A stretch of 64,000 nucleotides of DNA from Anaspis maculata (taxonomy: Eukaryota > Arthropoda > Insecta > Coleoptera > Scraptiidae): contig OX421968.1 of the NCBI GenBank assembly GCA_949128115.1, positions 4,278,001 to 4,342,000 of the forward strand, in the 5' to 3' direction. Below, one piece after another: positions 31,988 to 43,955 of the stretch. A model generated the notes under the pieces. That model had not been told where the DNA came from. It saw nothing but the letters and a program-made list of their open reading frames with translations, and did no database searches. Each line of letters begins with the position of its first letter. The stretch's first letter is position 1. Made by a program: the position numbers and the translations under genes.

Positions 31988-34639
31988 GTTTTTTAGATAT
32001 GATTTTTTTTCTGACGCAACCAACAACTGTAAAGAAGTGGTGCGCGCATGCCACTCATATTTACTATGCAAAATGCACCACCTCACTGCTATAGGTGGGC
32101 ATTTTTCGTATAAAGCTGAGGTGTTACAAAAATAATCCGATATTTGTTCTTTACAAAAATAAAAACAAGGCACCCGTTTAGGCTAGCCGAGTTATGGGGC
32201 TGAGACCGCCCTCAACGGTACAATGGTATTAACGTAAAATAGGTATGATGGAGATGAAACTATTCACCCCTAATTTCTACATCGGAAAGGTCCTATTCCA
32301 AACATTTGCCTTGCTCGTGTCTTTCAAACTTTCGAATTAGTTGAATAATCTTCCATTTTTACCGCAAATCGCAGATGAGAGGTATTCTTACGTGTCACAT
32401 ACAGTTTCTCTTTTCCTTTCATTTACTTTTTTTTTACATTATTGACTATTCATTTTATCTTAGGTCACATTTGGCAAATATGTTTCGATATCACTTCATT
32501 GAAAGTTGAAGTTGAAGTTTTAGAGTAGGTACTATTATTATTAATTTTTTTTGCCAAGCAAGTTTTTCAAACAGTTTCCAAGCTAACAACAAAACAATAA
32601 CGATACTTATTGTATGTGTGTACGTGTTCTATGTGTACTTTTTGTAATAATGTACCAAAATGATTTATTGCTGCGAATTTTTTTTTTTTTTGGGCGAGGC
32701 TTCCTATCAGACACACCGCAAGGTGGGGAGACGGACTGTTTTTCTTTTTAGGTCCTTCGGCACCAACTTTTCCATGTGAAGGACCGAACGGCGGCTTGCC
32801 GAATTCGAAACTACGGCGGCTTGCCGAATTCGAAACTCAGTATATTAATCAGGGCTCAAAACTGTACCAGAATGCAAATTTTCGACTCTCCGCGAGCCGC
32901 GACCTTTCTTTTGCAAGATGGAAAGAACCTACCTATTGCCTGAGGTTGTAGATCTTAATTTTCGTCACTTTTGCACTACTCCCGCTCTTATCAAGTCTTG
33001 TTGCCTCGATTTTATCAAACTGTCGAACCGTCGCGTCGATTCGATTTAGTTGAAATTTCACCTTTTTTTTCAAACAATGTATTTGGTTCTTGGAAAAAGC
33101 TTCCAGGAAATTGAACTTTTCCCGCAAATTTTTTCAACTTTTTATATAATCATTATGAATATGCCGCAAATTTGTTTTGATCTCTCGCTATAATTCCAAC
33201 CTCCCACCCAATGGAACGCCTAGAATAAAAATTCCATAGGTTCATGAGCACTAATTGGGAAAATATTGTGGTGCCATAACAGATTTCTTCTTTATGAAAA
33301 TCCAGGTTTGAATCTAGAAAGAAAATTTGTCCGCGGCGTTATACCAGTGGGCGGTGCAACCCCCCCCCCCATTCCCCCTTGATTGCCATCCTCGACGTTT
33401 TATGTCTTGAGTGTCCTACTTTCTCACTTTCAAACTTTGGCAACCGAGATCCACAGCGCGCCAAGAAAATCAGGGCAATCCAACACGTTGCTAAACAGTT
33501 CAAAGAGAAAATGGATTGAGTGGAAGACTCTTCGAGAATAAACGTCGAAGTCGATGAGCATCATAACATGCTGCGTTCCCGAAAGTCTGTGTGCGGTGTG
33601 TAGAAGAATAAATAAATCTTGTATAATGCAAATTCCAAAACAATGGCTTCCTCAACCCTTATTTTCTCTTTTAGGTATTGTCAAACTGAATCATGACACA
33701 AATACAACTGGGAGTTTCCGGATAGGAGAATCAGCACCTTTTCCCACCTGGAAATGCTCGTCAAACAGTGACACCGACACAAGACAGTGATTGTGTGGAT
33801 CCCGTCATATATACTAGTTCTGATAAGCATTTTTCCCCACAGAGCATTATACCCAGACCTGAATTGGCATAGTGCGAGTCTGGCTATTCAATATTCATTA
33901 TACACTGGGCAACAAGTGAGGCGATAACCCGATAACGTATACTTAGCACTTCGAACAAACGAGTACCTAAAGGGATTACCTACGTATATTTATTGCCTAT
34001 CTAATTGGAAATTCAGTCAATTTTGTGTTTTTATTTCTAGTTGCAAAGAAGTTAGTAAAGGTTAAATAATCAAAAACAAGCTTCGAACAAAAATCAAGTT
34101 TGGTATATTGTGGGTAAGTAGTTCCTTGTTTGTTGAATTTTGGGGTATGTGATTATTTTACGCAGCATTTGGGGAGTGCATTGATAACATTTGAAGCGTT
34201 CTTGTAATTTGAATTATTGAAGTAATAATGTGTGGTTATGATGACTTGTTTGAATTGAATCGCATCATTGTGAATAATAACGAGAGATTGGAGGGACGGC
34301 TAGCGGAGATCGAATCTTGACCTACATTACAGAGTATGATACAGATGTTGTAATCAATACGGTGTACGGAAGGGGGATGGTGAAAGAGCCAGTGAGTAGT
34401 GAGCAGAAGCCATCTAGCCGGCCGGCGGTTGAGCACTCCAGCGACTGCAACCAGCAACAGCGGGAATGACTGACGTAACTCGTAGCTGTACCCGTGCAGT
34501 CGACGGTCATGCTGCAATGTGCAGTGTGTAGTGTGCACGGGGTGCAGTTCGTTTTGGTGCTGCTTGTGAGATGCAGCGCGATCGCGCGAAGTCCGGCGTC
34601 CCCTGGCTCCGGGTCCCCCTGGCCTTGGTCCTCCGGGAG
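31988..34639. other. No gene recognised
   Basis: Mostly AT-rich. A tandem duplication of ACGGCGGCTTGCCGAATTCG plus AAACT lies at 32788-32838. Poly-T and poly-C runs occur at 32676 and 33361. A GC-rich, CpG-containing stretch begins at about 34400. A splice-acceptor-like TTTCTCTTTTAG at 33664 precedes a 38-codon open frame, but without a partner exon I do not call a gene. Confidence 0.4.
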
Positions 34640-34780
34640 CATTAGCCTACAATCCTGATACGCAGCTACCGGCTACCGCAACAAGCAACGCCCGCCTCCG
34701 CCACCGCACCACCTCACCAACCTGGGATTGAACCCAATAATTGTCTATATAAGCCACCTGGCCAGTTGCGCTCGACCGAC
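34640..34780 (-). mobile_element. Possible tRNA-derived SINE head in a GC-rich tract
   Basis: The minus strand contains an A-box-like TGGCCAGGTGGC (about 34754-34765) and a perfect B-box-like GGGTTCAATCCC (about 34726-34737) at tRNA-like spacing. The following sequence is GC-rich and no tail is visible. A TATATAAG word on the plus strand in the same place (34746) could instead mark an LTR or gene promoter. I cannot decide between these. Confidence 0.3.
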
Positions 34781-35330
34781 TTTTAGCTGAGAAGACAGAA
34801 GAGCGCTCTTGCATTTTCAATTCATCTTGTAACGGTCTTGTCCCGTCCTGTTCAGTTCTGCCATTGTGGCTGCTCATGTTTTTTTTTTGTTTTCTGCGGA
34901 CTTGGACTAGGCCCATCACTTACAAAACAACAAACAACCCCCACCCCCCATCACGCCGACTTTTTGGCTTGTGAAATCGGTGAAGGTCAACCAGGTTGAA
35001 GCTTTTTTTTTTAATATTCATCACCCGGACGACGCGCTACCTGCCAGAGCTTCTGTATGCGACGCATATTACCTATTATTATACCTACACTTTCAAATCG
35101 CTACAACTTAGTTTATTTAAATTTACGCTGCTCACGTTACCAACAACCGACAGAGTGTAAAAACTTTCGATTGCAACTCACGATTGGCCACTGCCAGCCA
35201 CTTAGCGGTCATCCTTTGGGCTCAGTTGGTTCCAACATTTTTATCATCCATCAGGAAAAACACCTTTTGTTGTGGCGGTTTAACTAAACACGGTGAACCT
35301 TTAGCTTATCAATAGTATATTATTCAACAA

Positions 35331-35429
35331 GCGGGTAATGATTGCTTCTTACTCATGAGGATGCAGTTTGCCGACACGAGCCTTGGCGAGTGTCGTGAAG
35401 CATCTGAATGAGTAACAGCCATTACCCGC
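35331..35429. repeat. Palindromic MITE-like hairpin
   Basis: GCGGGTAATG at the left and CATTACCCGC at the right, with inner paired blocks CTTACTCATGAGGATGC / GCATCTGAATGAGTAA and CGACACGAG / GAGTGTCG. The arms are about 45 bp around a small central loop. Confidence 0.7.
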
Positions 35430-35434
35430 AAGTA

Positions 35435-35554
35435 CCATGCGATCAACAAAATTCGGAATTGGGGTAGGCTGTGCCCTGGCCGAAAACAGCTTGACATCCT
35501 GAAATTTGACCAGGTCACAGCCTACCCCAATTTCGAATTTTGTTGATCGCATGG
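35435..35554. mobile_element. Small mariner-type MITE
   Basis: The left arm CCATGCGATCAACAAAATTC continues GGAATTGGGGTAGGCTGTG and is matched at the right by CACAGCCTACCCCAATTTCG and then CGAATTTTGTTGATCGCATGG. The flanks are TA at 35433-35434 and 35555-35556. The arms are about 42 bp and nearly identical. It lies directly beside the hairpin at 35331-35429. Confidence 0.75.
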
Positions 35555-35570
35555 TAGAATACTATGCTTT

Positions 35571-35640
35571 ATCCAGTCTTATTGAAAAATGCAGGCATGT
35601 ATGCGCGTGATAATGCGTGCATTTTTCAATAGGATTGGAT
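35571..35640. repeat. 70-bp hairpin with 23-bp arms
   Basis: ATCCAGTCTTATTGAAAAAT and GCA at the left are answered by TGC and ATTTTTCAATAGGATTGGAT at the right with two mismatches. The loop is ATGCGCGTGATAATG-like. It is the third palindrome in 310 bp. Confidence 0.65.
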
Positions 35641-35944
35641 AAAAATGATTATCCATTGGCTTGTAAGTTCCCCAAATCTCCAACAATGCCAAAAACGCCG
35701 ACTTACCATGTTTTTCCACAGTAAGAAAAGTGTCGTTCATATAACAATTCGAAATGGCCATGATATGAAGGAGAGTTGAATTTGATGAAATTAAATCAGC
35801 ATAATTTTCTAGTTGGATCGACACCTCAAGTTGCGTTATGTGTTGGTATTATTGACAGAGCCGGCGTTACAGCTTTTGGCGCCCAAGGCGAAGTTCTGTA
35901 ATGCGCCCTTTTATGAATAGAAAAACAGTATCTTAAGCGATTTT

Positions 35945-38900
35945 TAGCGCATTTTCCATCTTGATGAAAATCGCTATTGCAACCGCTTTGTCCGTCCGTC
36001 CGTCCGTTCCTCGAACTCCTCCCAAACTAGACGACCTAGCTTTCTAATTTTTTCGCTGTTACACAGCTGCCACTCCCAAAGGAGGGCTAGGCTATATTGG
36101 ATGTCTATATTGCGCCGCCAACATAGAGAAAACCGCCCCCGATAAACTTGAAATAACATAATATTGCACTTTCTACCAGATCTGATGCTCTGGTGTCCTC
36201 ATTTTTTGAATAATACATAGTTGCCACTTATAAACGTAAGCCAAGAAACATTCTGTCTTCAATATGCGCCGCCGACATGAAAAAACTGCTAAAAACCGCC
36301 CCCAATCACTTTAAAATGAAAAACATAAACCCGAAGACATAGCGATCTGATTCTTTCGGTATATGAATAGCTGACTAAAAATGGGAAAGGATATGCTACT
36401 TTTGGTTAGTCGCCGCCCTCAGATTCCGCCCCCAAACGATAAATAAAAAGTGCAACTTTCAAAAATGTTACTGATTGAGATGTTCCCTCAAACATTTAGG
36501 AACTGCCAACTCACATTGTGCAACATTTGCTCAGCCGAACGCTGCCGCTCCCACACGCCGCCCCCAAAGTAAGAGATATAAATGAAAAACATGAACCCAA
36601 AGACATAGCGATCTAAGTTTTTCGCTCTATGGATAGCTGACTAAAAATGGAAAAGGATAGGCTACTTTTGGTATGGCGCCGCCTCCAGCTTCCGCCCCCA
36701 AAAGAAAAAAAGTGCAACTTTCAACAATTTTCACTGATTTAGCTGATAATGTTACCTCGAACATTTAGAAACTCTAGACTCAAACTGCAAGAATTTCTTT
36801 GCCAAACTCTGCCGCTCCCACACGCCGCCCTCAAAGTGAGAGATAAATGTAAAACATGAACCTGAAGACATAGCGATCTATGTCTTCCACTATATTGATA
36901 GCTGACTGAAATTGGAAAAAAATAGGCCACTTTCAATTAGCCGCCGCCTCCAGCTGCCGCCTCCAAACAAAAAAATGCAACTTTCACAATTTCCAATGAT
37001 TGTCATATTTTCCTCACATTTAGAAACTCCCAACTCAAACTGTGCAACAGTTACTTTGCCGAATGCTGCCGCCCCCACACGCTGCCCTCAAAGTGAGGGA
37101 TGAATGAAAAACATGAGCCCGAAGACATAACGATCTAATTTAGTCCGGCAGCTTATTGCAATTTTTATGCCGAATCGTGCATTTTGAGTAAAAGCCAGGG
37201 TCAAGTTATTTTCGTGTTCTACGATGAAAATGAAAATTTTTGAGGGTGGGAGGCATTCTGGAATTTCACCCAGGGGAGGCTGAGGGGGGGTTTTTTGGGG
37301 CCTTCTGGGTGATTTACTTGTTTTTCATGCGAGAAGCCAAATCCATTTTTTTTTACATTTTGTGATTAATTCCGAGATTTTTGGGGTGTTTATTCTCCCC
37401 CCATTTTCATCCAGGGGGCCTTGGGGGGACAATTTAGGGTTGTTTCCACGATTTTCATTTTCTGCTAAATTAGGACGTATATTGACGTGCTTGGTATCGT
37501 TTCTTACTAAATCCCGCCTTCTAAATCCATATCTGGTGTTGAAATTACAACATGAGCAGGTTTGAACTAGTTATGCAAGAAAAAACAGGTTTTTCGGGCC
37601 CACTTTTTTGACATGCCTTAATTTTGGCCCAAGGTTTCTGCGGTCAAAATCCTCCTGAGGATCATTAGTTTCAAGTGTTTGGAACATAAAAATCATGCCC
37701 TCAATGCGCCTTTTGATTTCAGAATCACACACAATTGATTTGTTGGAGAAGCGGTCCAATAATTTTTCAGCAAAATAATTAATTTCCTCAAACAATTGTG
37801 CATTCCGTGTAAAAGGCAAACACCAGTAATTTTTGTGTCCCACGATTGAAATGAAAATTATTGAGGGTGAGAGGCATTCTGGCTTTGCACCCAGGAGGGG
37901 CTGAGGGGGGATCTTTTTTGGGACCCTTGGAGTAATTCACTTATTCTTCATGAGAGAAGCCAAATCTATAATTTTTTCAATTCTGTGATTTTTAATAGAA
38001 TTTTCGGAATGTTTACTCACTCCCCATTTTGAACAAGGGGCCCTGGGGGGACTTTTTGGGGTTGTTTCCACGATTTTTATTTTTTGCTAATTTAGGACCT
38101 ATATTGACGTGCTTGGTATCATTTCCTACTAAATCTCACCTTCTAAATCTAAATCTGGTATTGGAAATACGATTTGAGCAGGTTTTAACCAGTTAGGCAA
38201 GAAAAACAGGTTTTTTGGGTCCATTTTTATGACATATTTCAATTTGGGTCTAAGGGTTCAGGATCAAAATCCTCCTCACAATCAATAGTTTCAAGTATTT
38301 ACAACATATAAAGCATGCGCCTATGGTTTTGGAACCTTGAGCCCAAATTAGGGTATGTCAAAAAACAGGATCCAAAAAACCTGCTTTTCCCACACAACTA
38401 GTTCAAACCTGCTTGTATCGTATTTCCAACATCAGATTTGGATTTAGAAGGTGGGATTAAGTAAGAAACGATACCAAGCACATCAATATAGATCCTTACT
38501 TAGCAAAAAATAGAAATCGTGGAAACAATCTCAAAAAGTCCCTCCAGGGCCCCTTGGTTCAAAATGAGGGTAAGTAAACATTCCGAAAATTCTGTAAAAA
38601 ATTACAGAATTGAAAAAACGATGGATTTGGCTTCTCTCATGAAAAACAAGTGAATTACTCCAAGGGTCCCAGAAAAGATCCCCCCTCAGCCCCCTCTGGG
38701 TGCAAAGCCAGAATGCCTCCCACTCTCAAAAATTTTCATTTCAATTGTAGACCAGGAAAATTGCCGATGTCTGCCTTTTACACGCAATGCACAATTGTTT
38801 AAGCAAATTAATTAGTTAGCTCAAAAATTATTGGACCGTTCTCCAAGAAAACAATTGGGTGTGGTTCTGAAAGCAAAACGCGCATCTAGTACACGATTAT

Positions 38901-40203
38901 TATGTTCAAAATACTTGAAAATAATGATCCTCATCAGGATTTTGATCGCCTAAGCCTTGGGCCCAAATTAAGGCGTGTCAAAAAAGTGGGCCCAAAAAAC
39001 CTGTTTTTTCTTGCATAACTAGTTCAAACCTGCTCGTGTTGTAATTTCAAGGCCAGATTCGTATTCAGAAGGCGAGATTTAGTGAGAAACGATATCAAGC
39101 ACGTCAATATACGTCTTAATTTAGCAGAAGATGAAAATCGTGGAAACAACCCTAAATAGTCCCCCCAAGGCCCCCCAGCTGAAAATGGGGGGTGAATATA
39201 CATCCCAAAAATCTCGAAATAAATAACAGAATTTGAAAAAAAATAGATTTGGCTTCTCTCATGAAAAACAAGTAAATCACCCAAAGGGTCCCGAAAAACC
39301 CCCCCTCAGCCCCCCCTGGGTGAAATCCCAGAATGCCTCCCACCCTAAAAAATTTTCGTTTTTATCGTAGAACACAAAAATAACTTGACCCTAGCTTTTA
39401 CTCAAAATGCACGATTCATCAGCTAATCCGCCGGACTAATTCTTTCGCTATATGGATAGCTAACTTGAATGGGAAAGAATAGGCTACCTTTGACATAACG
39501 CCGCCTCCAACTTCCACCCCTAAAAGAAAAAAAGTGCAACTTTCAATAATTTCCACTGAATTACATTTTAATGTTACCTCAAACATTCAGAAACTCCCCA
39601 CTCAAACTGTGGAAGAATTTCTTTGCCGAACTCTGCCGCTCCCACACGCCGCCCCCAAAGTAAGAGATAAATGTAAAACATAGAAGAGATAGACCACTTT
39701 TGATTAGTCGCTGCCTCCAGCTCCCGCCCCCAATCAAAAAAAATGCAACTTTCACAATTTTCACTGATTGTCATATTTCCTTAAACATTTAGGAACCCCT
39801 AACTCAAACTGTGCAACAGTTACTTTGCCGAATGCTGCCACCCCCACACGCTGCCCTCAAAGTAAGAGATAAATGGAAAACAAACCCGAAGACATAGCGA
39901 TCTAATTCTTTCGCTATATGGATAGCCGACTAAAAATGGGAGAGAATAGACTACTGTTGATTAGTCGCCGCTCCCAGCTCCCGCCCTCAAACAAAAAAAT
40001 ATATTGATGAGTGAAAGAATTTTCATTCAAATCTAGTTCATTGGCAAGTACCCCATTCTGATAATACAATATCACAATGAGTTTCGAATGAAGAAAGTGG
40101 GCAAGGAATGGTGTTTCTTCTTCAACCACATTTCTTTACGTTCACAATATGCCTCTTTGAGAAAATGCGCTACTGAGACTCACGCACGTGAAGGCATACT
40201 CAC
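35945..40203 (+). mobile_element. HINE-like element A, copy 2, split by a fold-back
   Basis: It begins in a T-run with TAGCGCATTTTCCATCTTGA, has a GTCCGTCC microsatellite at about 35989-36008, then about six tandem units of roughly 260 bp, each opening AAACATAAACCCGAAGACAT and containing CGCCGCC-rich blocks. It ends with GAGAAAATGCGCTACTGAG, a hairpin TCACG-CA-CGTGA and GGCATACTCAC at 40203. Unit starts are near 36316, 36583, 36849 and 37107, then resume after the fold-back insertion 37141-39438. Its 3' end abuts the jockey-type LINE at 40204. The complete reference copy is 59071-60566. Confidence 0.75.
37141..39438. mobile_element. 2.3-kb giant fold-back element, 3-bp TSD
   Basis: A symmetric inverted repeat with ends TAGTCCGGC and GCCGGACTA-like, centred at about 38290. 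Each arm of about 1.1 kb contains two diverged direct copies of a 620-bp subunit: GAGGCATTCTGG occurs at 37250 and 37870, and its complement at about 38710 and 39329. It is flanked by ATT at 37138-37140 and 39439-39441. The uninterrupted target GATCTAATTCTTTCG is visible at 39900 and 60260. There is no coding frame of note. Confidence 0.85.
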
Positions 40204-41182
40204 GGTATGCCTTCGATATAGGATGTGGTGTTGTTCTTTCGAACTCGGAAGGTTCTATCGGTCAAGAAGTTTTGTATGAATGAGAACATATTCCCCAGAA
40301 CCTTCCATTCGAGTAGTTTCTGAAGAATTCTGTATCTCCATGTGGTATCATACGCCTCCTCTATGTCAAAGAACACCGCACCAAGTTTTTGACCAGTAGC
40401 GAAGGCATCGAGAATTTCATTTTGCAAGTTGACCAGATTATCTATCGTTGAGCAATTTTTCCTGAATCCGCTTTGATTGGGTGACAGATATCCCCCAGCC
40501 TCAAGGTACCATCTCAATCCATTGCTTATGATTTTTTCGAGTAGTTTGCACATTGTGCATGTCAACGAAATGGGTCTGTAGCTAGTAGGGTCTGTTTCAA
40601 GTTTATTAGGTTTTAGGATGGGAGATATTATGGACTCTCTCCATGCAGTAGGGAAGGTTTGTTTCAGCCATATTTTGTTGTACCGAGAGTTCATTAATTA
40701 AATGGGTCAAGGGTGCCTGTGAATTCAAAAACGTCTGTCGTAACTAGCGTAATCCTTTTGTAATAAATTTGTCAAACTTTGACAAGTTACGTCCCATATT
40801 ATTGATTTCTGATCTGCCGTAAGTTCACGAGAATACTTCAAGTTCGAAAATACTCCTCCATCATGTAGGTTTTGTGCCCTGCCGTGAAAATCACATTTAA
40901 AATGTCCCGAAAACGAAAACTGCGACTGGTTTGACAAATTACGATAACCAAAAAATTACAGACATCAAATGAACGATGCTAGTTCCGACAGATGTTTTCA
41001 AAGTCACAGGCACCCTTGACCCATTTAATTTATGAACGCTCGGTATATGTCTAGCAGAGTTTGTTGTGCTTGTTGTGAGAGATTCTTTATAAAAGAGAAA
41101 GGGATCATGTCAGGTCCCGGAGAGGTATTTTTTACATCGTTTAGGGCATTATCAAGTTCTTTTATGGACAATGGGTTGTTTG
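40204..41182 (-). pseudogene. Jockey-type LINE reverse transcriptase, N-terminal part, MITE-split
   Basis: Left of the tail insertion the minus strand reads SIKELDNALNDV, then SPGPDMIP (RT motif 0/1) and QQTLLDI up to 41045. The frame resumes at 40682 with NKIWLKQTFPTAWRES, SYRPISLT, NQSGFRKNCSTIDNLV and VFFDIEEAYDTTW (motif A) and ends at EGIP at 40204. Removing MITE P and one TA restores the frame exactly (isoleucine then tyrosine). The YxDD motif is absent because of truncation. Confidence 0.85.
40683..41043. mobile_element. Palindromic MITE family P, copy 2 (TA target)
   Basis: 361 bp with ends CCGAGAGTTCATTAATTAAA and (right, reverse complement) CCGAGCGTTCATAAATTAAA, flanked by TA at 40681-40682 and 41044-41045. 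It is homologous over its length, in inverse sense, to 31628-31985. It interrupts the jockey-type RT between adjacent codons, which gives a secure empty-site reconstruction. Confidence 0.9.
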
Positions 41183-41260
41183 TTTATTTTATTTTTTTAT
41201 TTTTATTTAATTGACTTATTTACGAGGCGACATTCAGCTGTTAGCTGCTCTACCATGCAA
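41183..41260 (-). mobile_element. A-rich retroposon tail inserted in the LINE
   Basis: Between two jockey ORF2 segments the minus strand reads TAGAGCAGCTAACAGCTGAA, then TGTCGCCTCGTAAATAAG and an (AAATAAA)n tail. A short 3' stub ending in AAATAAA repeats is typical of a 5'-truncated SINE or LINE. It does not match the two SINEs in this window, so the source family is unknown. Confidence 0.5.
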
Positions 41261-42591
41261 CCTCGGTAGCAATTTCATGTTTGTCTGTTGGCTCAGATTG
41301 CAGAAGGACTTGTTCTTGTTTCTTTTTGATCTTTAGAAATTCAGGACTGTAATGTAGGTCACTGGAAGTTTTGAAGAAGTGGTTCCCTAAGATGTTAACA
41401 ATTTCGTCTTTAGATGTAGTGATCTCACCGTTTTCATTAGTTAGTGCTGGAATTTGATTAGGTAAGTTATGTTGTCCTTTTATTTTGTTAATTTTGGTCC
41501 ATACTTCTTTCAGGGGGGTGGTAGGGGTGATTGATGATACATAGTTTTGCCAGGACTGTCTTTTGGAATTTTTTATAGTTAATCTGGTTTTTGCGCGTGA
41601 TTTTTTGTATTCTATTAGATTGTCAATGGTTGGGTGTTTTTTGTATCTGTTAAAGGCAGTTTTCGATTGTTTGGTGGTTAAACTGCATTCATTATTCCAC
41701 CATGGAACAGGATTTCGTTTGTGAGTGATTTGTTTTTTTCCAATGCATTGTTCTGCAGCTTTTGTTAGTATGTTAGTGAAAGCAGCGACCGTGACGTTGG
41801 TATTTTCTTCTATGTGAAAATTTGTCAGTTTTTCGTCGACATTAGTTTGGAATTTGACCCAATCTGTTTCTTTGGCATTCCTCCACTTTTCCAAAGGTGT
41901 GAAGTCTCGGTGATTACCAAAGGTTTTGTTAGAGCTAATTACGATTGGGAAATGGTCGCTATCATGTAGGTCTGATAGCACTTCCCATGTAAGTGAGGGA
42001 CCGATGCGCGGGTCACAGAAACTTAGATCAATGCATGAGAAACCTCCCGTTGAACAATTGAAGTGGGTTGGATTATCCATGTTTAGGAGAAATAGAAGTG
42101 GGCTGATGTTAATGATGTTCTCTATGGACTTCCCTCTGTTGTTGGTAACATTGATGGTTTTTGGATCCCCATAGCTGATTGTGGGCATTAAAATCTCCAA
42201 CAAGTATAAATGGAGAAGGGATTTGTACTAGTAGATTTTTTAGGTCATTGGGTTCAAAATTCAGATTAGGAGGTAGGTATAAATTACATATTGTGATTTT
42301 GTTTGGCCACCAGACCGATACAGCGATTGCTTCAAGATTGGTGTTGATTTGTACCTCTTGTTGATGTAGATCATTTTTTATGAAAATTGAGACTCCTCCG
42401 CTTGCAATCAAGTGAGTTTTCCTATTTTTGAAATAGGTGTGGTACCCTGATATTTTTGGATTATGGTTGTTATCTTTTAGGTTTGTTTCTTGTAAGCAGA
42501 GGATTGATGGGCAGTGTTCAGAAACTAGCTGTTGGATGCGTTCTAATCTAGGATAGTAGCCATTGCAGTTCCACTGTATCAGATTAGCCAT
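41250..42591 (-). pseudogene. Jockey-type LINE endonuclease domain, one frameshift
   Basis: It starts at ATG (42589-42591) with IQWNCNGYYPR, then LCLQETNL (catalytic Glu) and ILVGDFNAHN (Asp/Asn). About 15 residues later the frame shifts: the continuing frame reads GDPKTINVTNNRG and then SCIDLSFCDP and DSDHFPI, the His-containing active-site loop. The shift lies near 42165-42175. A linker of about 200 residues follows up to EIATEVAW, where an A-rich retroposon tail begins. An APE-like nuclease that would cut target DNA. Inactive here. Confidence 0.82.
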
Positions 42592-42849
42592 CTCGTATGT
42601 TATTTGGTTATGTGTTGTTGTTTTAGAATTCGTCAGTGTCAGAATCAGATTGTTGAGAAACCAGAGATTCTTGTGAGGAGTAGCTTACCATGCTCGAAAT
42701 ATCAACTTCGCTGTTATCTGTTTCACTATTTAGTTTCTTGCAAATTCTAGTTAACTTATTTTTTGTAGCACGATTTGTCACTTCCAGGTAGATGTCTTAA
42801 TTCATCTCAATTAATGCCGTGATGTTGTTTGTATACTTTTTTGCTGCTG

Positions 42850-43955
42850 TTAGGGGATCTTTACTATTGAGGCTTTCCCGAAGGAAACTCTGAAAATCAG
42901 GAAAGGATATGATATATCTGGAAGGATCTTCATTGATGGTTTTTTTTTTGCTGGTTCGAGGGTGTTGATGACAGTATTAGTTAGGTCTTCATCAGATTTT
43001 GAGTATCTTGCTTTTTTTGTCAGTGATTTGTTGTTAGCATTTCTTTTGTTTTTCGGCTTTTTAAATTCGAATTTTTTCAAGTCTGGGTCGCTTGGAGTAT
43101 CAAGAATTTTTGGGGAGCTCTCGGCTGATTCTATGGTGTCTGAAGGTGGAGGTCTTTTTTCGGCGGGTATTTTGTGTATGGGGTTCTTGGTTTTTTCAGT
43201 TGGTTGTTGATGTATTTCAAATTCTGTTTGAATTTCATTGGACTGTGCATCATCCTGTGAAGGGGAAAAATCATTGATATTTTCTTCAGTTCGTGCAGTG
43301 TTCTGGTTTGGGCATTGGTCAGCTTTATGTCCTTGTGTTTTACATAAAAACATGTAATCTCACCGATTCCTATGAAAATTCTGTACTCAGTGTTATCCTG
43401 GGTTATTACAAATGATTGGGGGTGTTCAAGATTTTCTTCGGGGTGGACAAAGATCTGTCTTCGGAAGCTGAGAATGTGTGAGTACTCTTCTCCCTCCAGT
43501 CCAGCTCGGACAAAGGACATGTTCGATACGGTATTGAAGCCCATGTCCCTCAAAGCATTCTCAAGGATGTAATGAGAGATTGAGGGACAGACGTTTGAGA
43601 GGATCAACCGTTGTGCCGGAGTAATTAAACGGCGGATCGTAACATTTTTCCCGTCGATAATTATGGTTTTATGGTGAGAAATGATTTCTTCTACTAGTTG
43701 AGCAGTAGATATGTAGATACAGACTCGGTTTCGTGAAATTCTTGAAGCAAAAGTTATGTTTTTGGGTCCGACAATTTTCCCAACTGGTATTACATATTCG
43801 CCTAATTTTAGATTGTCGAGCACATCGAGTACGATAGCAAGCTCTTGTTTTGGAAACAGAGATGCTTTCGCGACGTTGGAGTAAGAGATGTTCGGTTTGT
43901 TTATATGTTGGGTGGGTGTACTTTGATTTGTGCTTACATTTGGGGTTTCACTCAT
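42850..43955 (-). pseudogene. Jockey-type LINE ORF1 (gag-like), one frameshift
   Basis: It starts at ATG (43953-43955). The first frame runs to 43131 and contains a conserved gag-like core (IIIDGKNVTIRRLITPAQRL, about residues 95-114, then SFRRQIFVHPE). The zinc knuckle CX2CX4HX4C is split: the first cysteine lies in this frame (EITCF) and the rest (LCKTQGHKADQC) in the next frame, which is open from 43353 to 42850. The shift lies in a T-run near 43345-43350 and equals one missing base. The second frame is a K-, P- and S-rich tail. The protein normally binds the LINE RNA. Confidence 0.8.

Larger units (their letters stand above)
40204..43955 (-). mobile_element. Broken jockey-type LINE
   Basis: A minus-strand LINE with a gag-like ORF1 (42850-43955), a 260-bp gap, an endonuclease (41250-42591) and the front part of a reverse transcriptase (40204-41182). 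It is interrupted by an A-rich retroposon tail at 41183-41260 and by MITE P at 40683-41043. The RT stops at 40204 where HINE A copy 2 begins, and no continuation is visible beyond that element, so the palm catalytic motif and 3' end are lost. ORF1 with a CCHC knuckle followed by APE-type ORF2 is typical of the jockey clade. Confidence 0.85.

Noticed and set aside
33650..33790. Acceptor-like TTTCTCTTTTAG followed by a 38-codon frame and stop
   Set aside because: Too short, no known domain and no upstream partner exon.
34740..34800. TATATAAG as a gene or LTR promoter
   Set aside because: It overlaps the possible A/B-box region, no initiator lies at 30 bp, and LTR ends could not be found.
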